A stretch of DNA of 64,000 nt from Stenocarpella maydis (lineage: Eukaryota > Ascomycota > Sordariomycetes > Diaporthales > Diaporthaceae), in contig NQMI01000079.1 of NCBI GenBank assembly GCA_002270565.1, forward strand, positions 112,555 through 176,554, given 5' to 3'. Of the stretch, positions 63,990 through 64,000 are shown piece after piece. The notes beneath the pieces are model-generated. The model searched no databases. It had not been told where the DNA came from and was given only the letters and a program-made list of their open reading frames with translations. The position numbers and the translations under genes were made by a program. How positions within the stretch are numbered: position 1 is the stretch's first letter; the number at the start of each line of letters is the position of its first letter.

Positions 63990-64000
63990 GCAATCCCACG

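Noticed and set aside
1..64000. tRNA, rRNA or CRISPR features
   Set aside because: No cloverleaf with conserved GGTTCRA-type arm, rRNA segment or spaced direct-repeat array was recognised by eye; a tRNA scan would be decisive.

Overview
The window is nuclear DNA of a filamentous ascomycete, most likely a Sordariomycete. Genes are intron-bearing, with short 50-75 bp introns using GTRNGT donors and a YAG acceptor. Fungus-specific families are present: a CFEM-domain receptor, two Zn2Cys6 transcription factors, and GPI-anchored and secreted cysteine-rich proteins. A transposon shows repeat-induced point mutation (RIP) style decay. There are no operons, CRISPR arrays or rRNA genes, and I found no convincing tRNA. 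Genes were modelled by hand: exon joins were accepted only where phase, splice sites and protein family agreed. All multi-exon models given here sum to whole codons.

Left edge (1-3.1 kb): AT-rich, gene-poor DNA with a complete but dead Fot1/pogo-type DNA transposon (864-3100). Its long terminal inverted repeats and TA target duplication are intact. Its transposase frame has no indels but many stop codons, and all three catalytic Asp positions read Asn. The composition then switches to GC-richer, gene-dense sequence.

4.3-22 kb: CFEM G-protein-coupled-like receptor; PPWD1-type WD40-cyclophilin (with a GC-AG intron); Zn2Cys6/DUF3468 regulator; a 1420-residue uncharacterised protein; an F-box protein.

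22-50 kb is a housekeeping block: methylmalonate-semialdehyde dehydrogenase, calnexin, methylthioribulose-1-phosphate dehydratase (methionine salvage), a GPI-type cysteine-rich surface protein, a short-chain dehydrogenase, GINS subunit Sld5, an uncharacterised basic protein, chaperonin CCT4, a small membrane protein, proteasome ATPase Rpt1, a cysteine-rich nuclear-type protein, spliceosomal SF3b14/p14, and a STIMATE-family membrane protein. These serve unrelated core processes (folding, proteolysis, replication, splicing, catabolism) and do not form a pathway cluster.

50-64 kb is more accessory: a polyQ, cysteine-motif orphan; a 4.5 kb stretch with no gene I can support; a second Zn2Cys6/Fungal_trans regulator with a long upstream ORF; a small secreted lysozyme-like protein; and, at the right edge, an FAD-dependent monooxygenase with a C-terminal multi-helix membrane domain. 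The last could be the edge of a terpenoid-type biosynthetic cluster continuing outside the window.
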